From Chondrus crispus (taxonomy: Eukaryota; Rhodophyta; Florideophyceae; Gigartinales; Gigartinaceae): DNA of 64,000 nt. The translations under genes were made by a program, and so were the position numbers. The notes beneath the pieces are model-generated. The model made no database searches and had not been told where the DNA came from. It saw nothing but the letters and a program-made list of their open reading frames with translations. Of this stretch, positions 63,861 to 64,000 are shown in pieces (the stretch's first letter is position 1; each line of letters begins with the position of its first letter). The stretch covers positions 359,454 through 423,453 of the forward strand of contig NW_005179291.1 in assembly GCF_000350225.1 (NCBI RefSeq). Reading direction: 5' to 3'.

Positions 63861-64000
63861 GTTTCGGGCAATGACTGGCCTATTCGGAAGAACCTTGGCG
63901 TGTATCGACAATTCGTGTGGTTGTTGTTGTTCTGTTCTTATTGGAAGGAATTAGAGTTGGTTTAAATAAACCGAACACTTCGCACATGCACGTTGCTACT

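Noticed and set aside
1..64000. CRISPR arrays, operons or bacterial regulatory sites
   Set aside because: None seen; genes and elements are eukaryotic, and the tandem repeats lack regular unique spacers.

Overview
The window is nuclear DNA from a eukaryote with intron-poor, densely spaced genes embedded in retrotransposon-rich DNA. Every intact host gene (DHX8/PRP22-type helicase, ChAPs/exomer subunit, ELO elongase, PNPO, RRP45, and others) reads as one long exon. Two chromodomain Ty3/gypsy elements, a Ty1/copia family and PIF/Harbinger elements are also present. This fits a red macroalga such as a Chondrus-like florideophyte, but that assignment is inference from gene style, not proof.

Positions 1-40,000 are mostly mobile DNA. 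A chromovirus (gypsy-1, minus strand) fills 1-8971 and has landed in the gag start of a copia element (8972-9062). A copia LTR (10187-11134) carries a half-tRNA-iMet-type primer site on one side and a degraded copia pol (11199-13862) on the other. Next comes a broken UPF1/SEN1-like SF1 helicase gene (13862-19706, plus strand). It is interrupted by three solo copies of the same copia LTR, two of them with perfect 5-bp target-site duplications. Their outer edges provide GT...AG pairs that would keep the reading frame. A second, nearly complete 13.7-kb chromovirus (gypsy-2, 20369-34077) splits a RING-H2 gene and is flanked by the duplication TGCCT. A decayed PIF/Harbinger transposase with a convergent partner ORF (35734-38273) follows, then a TIR-bounded relative (38503-39908).

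Positions 40,351-64,000 are the host gene region. In order: a ChAPs/exomer-like trafficking protein (+), a DHX8/PRP22-type spliceosomal DEAH helicase (-), an ELO fatty-acid elongase (-), a UPF0547 zinc-ribbon protein (+), pyridoxamine-phosphate oxidase with a presequence (-), the exosome subunit RRP45 (+), a bacterial-style sugar nucleotidyltransferase (-), an unusual PB1-ZZ-peptidoglycan-binding-fold protein (+), and a truncated CCHC-knuckle ORF (-). Intergenic spaces of 0.2-4 kb hold short hairpin elements and a LINE reverse-transcriptase fragment. The genes are functionally unrelated and show no operon-like organisation.

The most interesting observations are the LTRs that could behave as introns, the copia-type half-tRNA primer site, the C-to-T style stop codons in an otherwise young gypsy-2, and the PB1-ZZ-PG-binding fusion.
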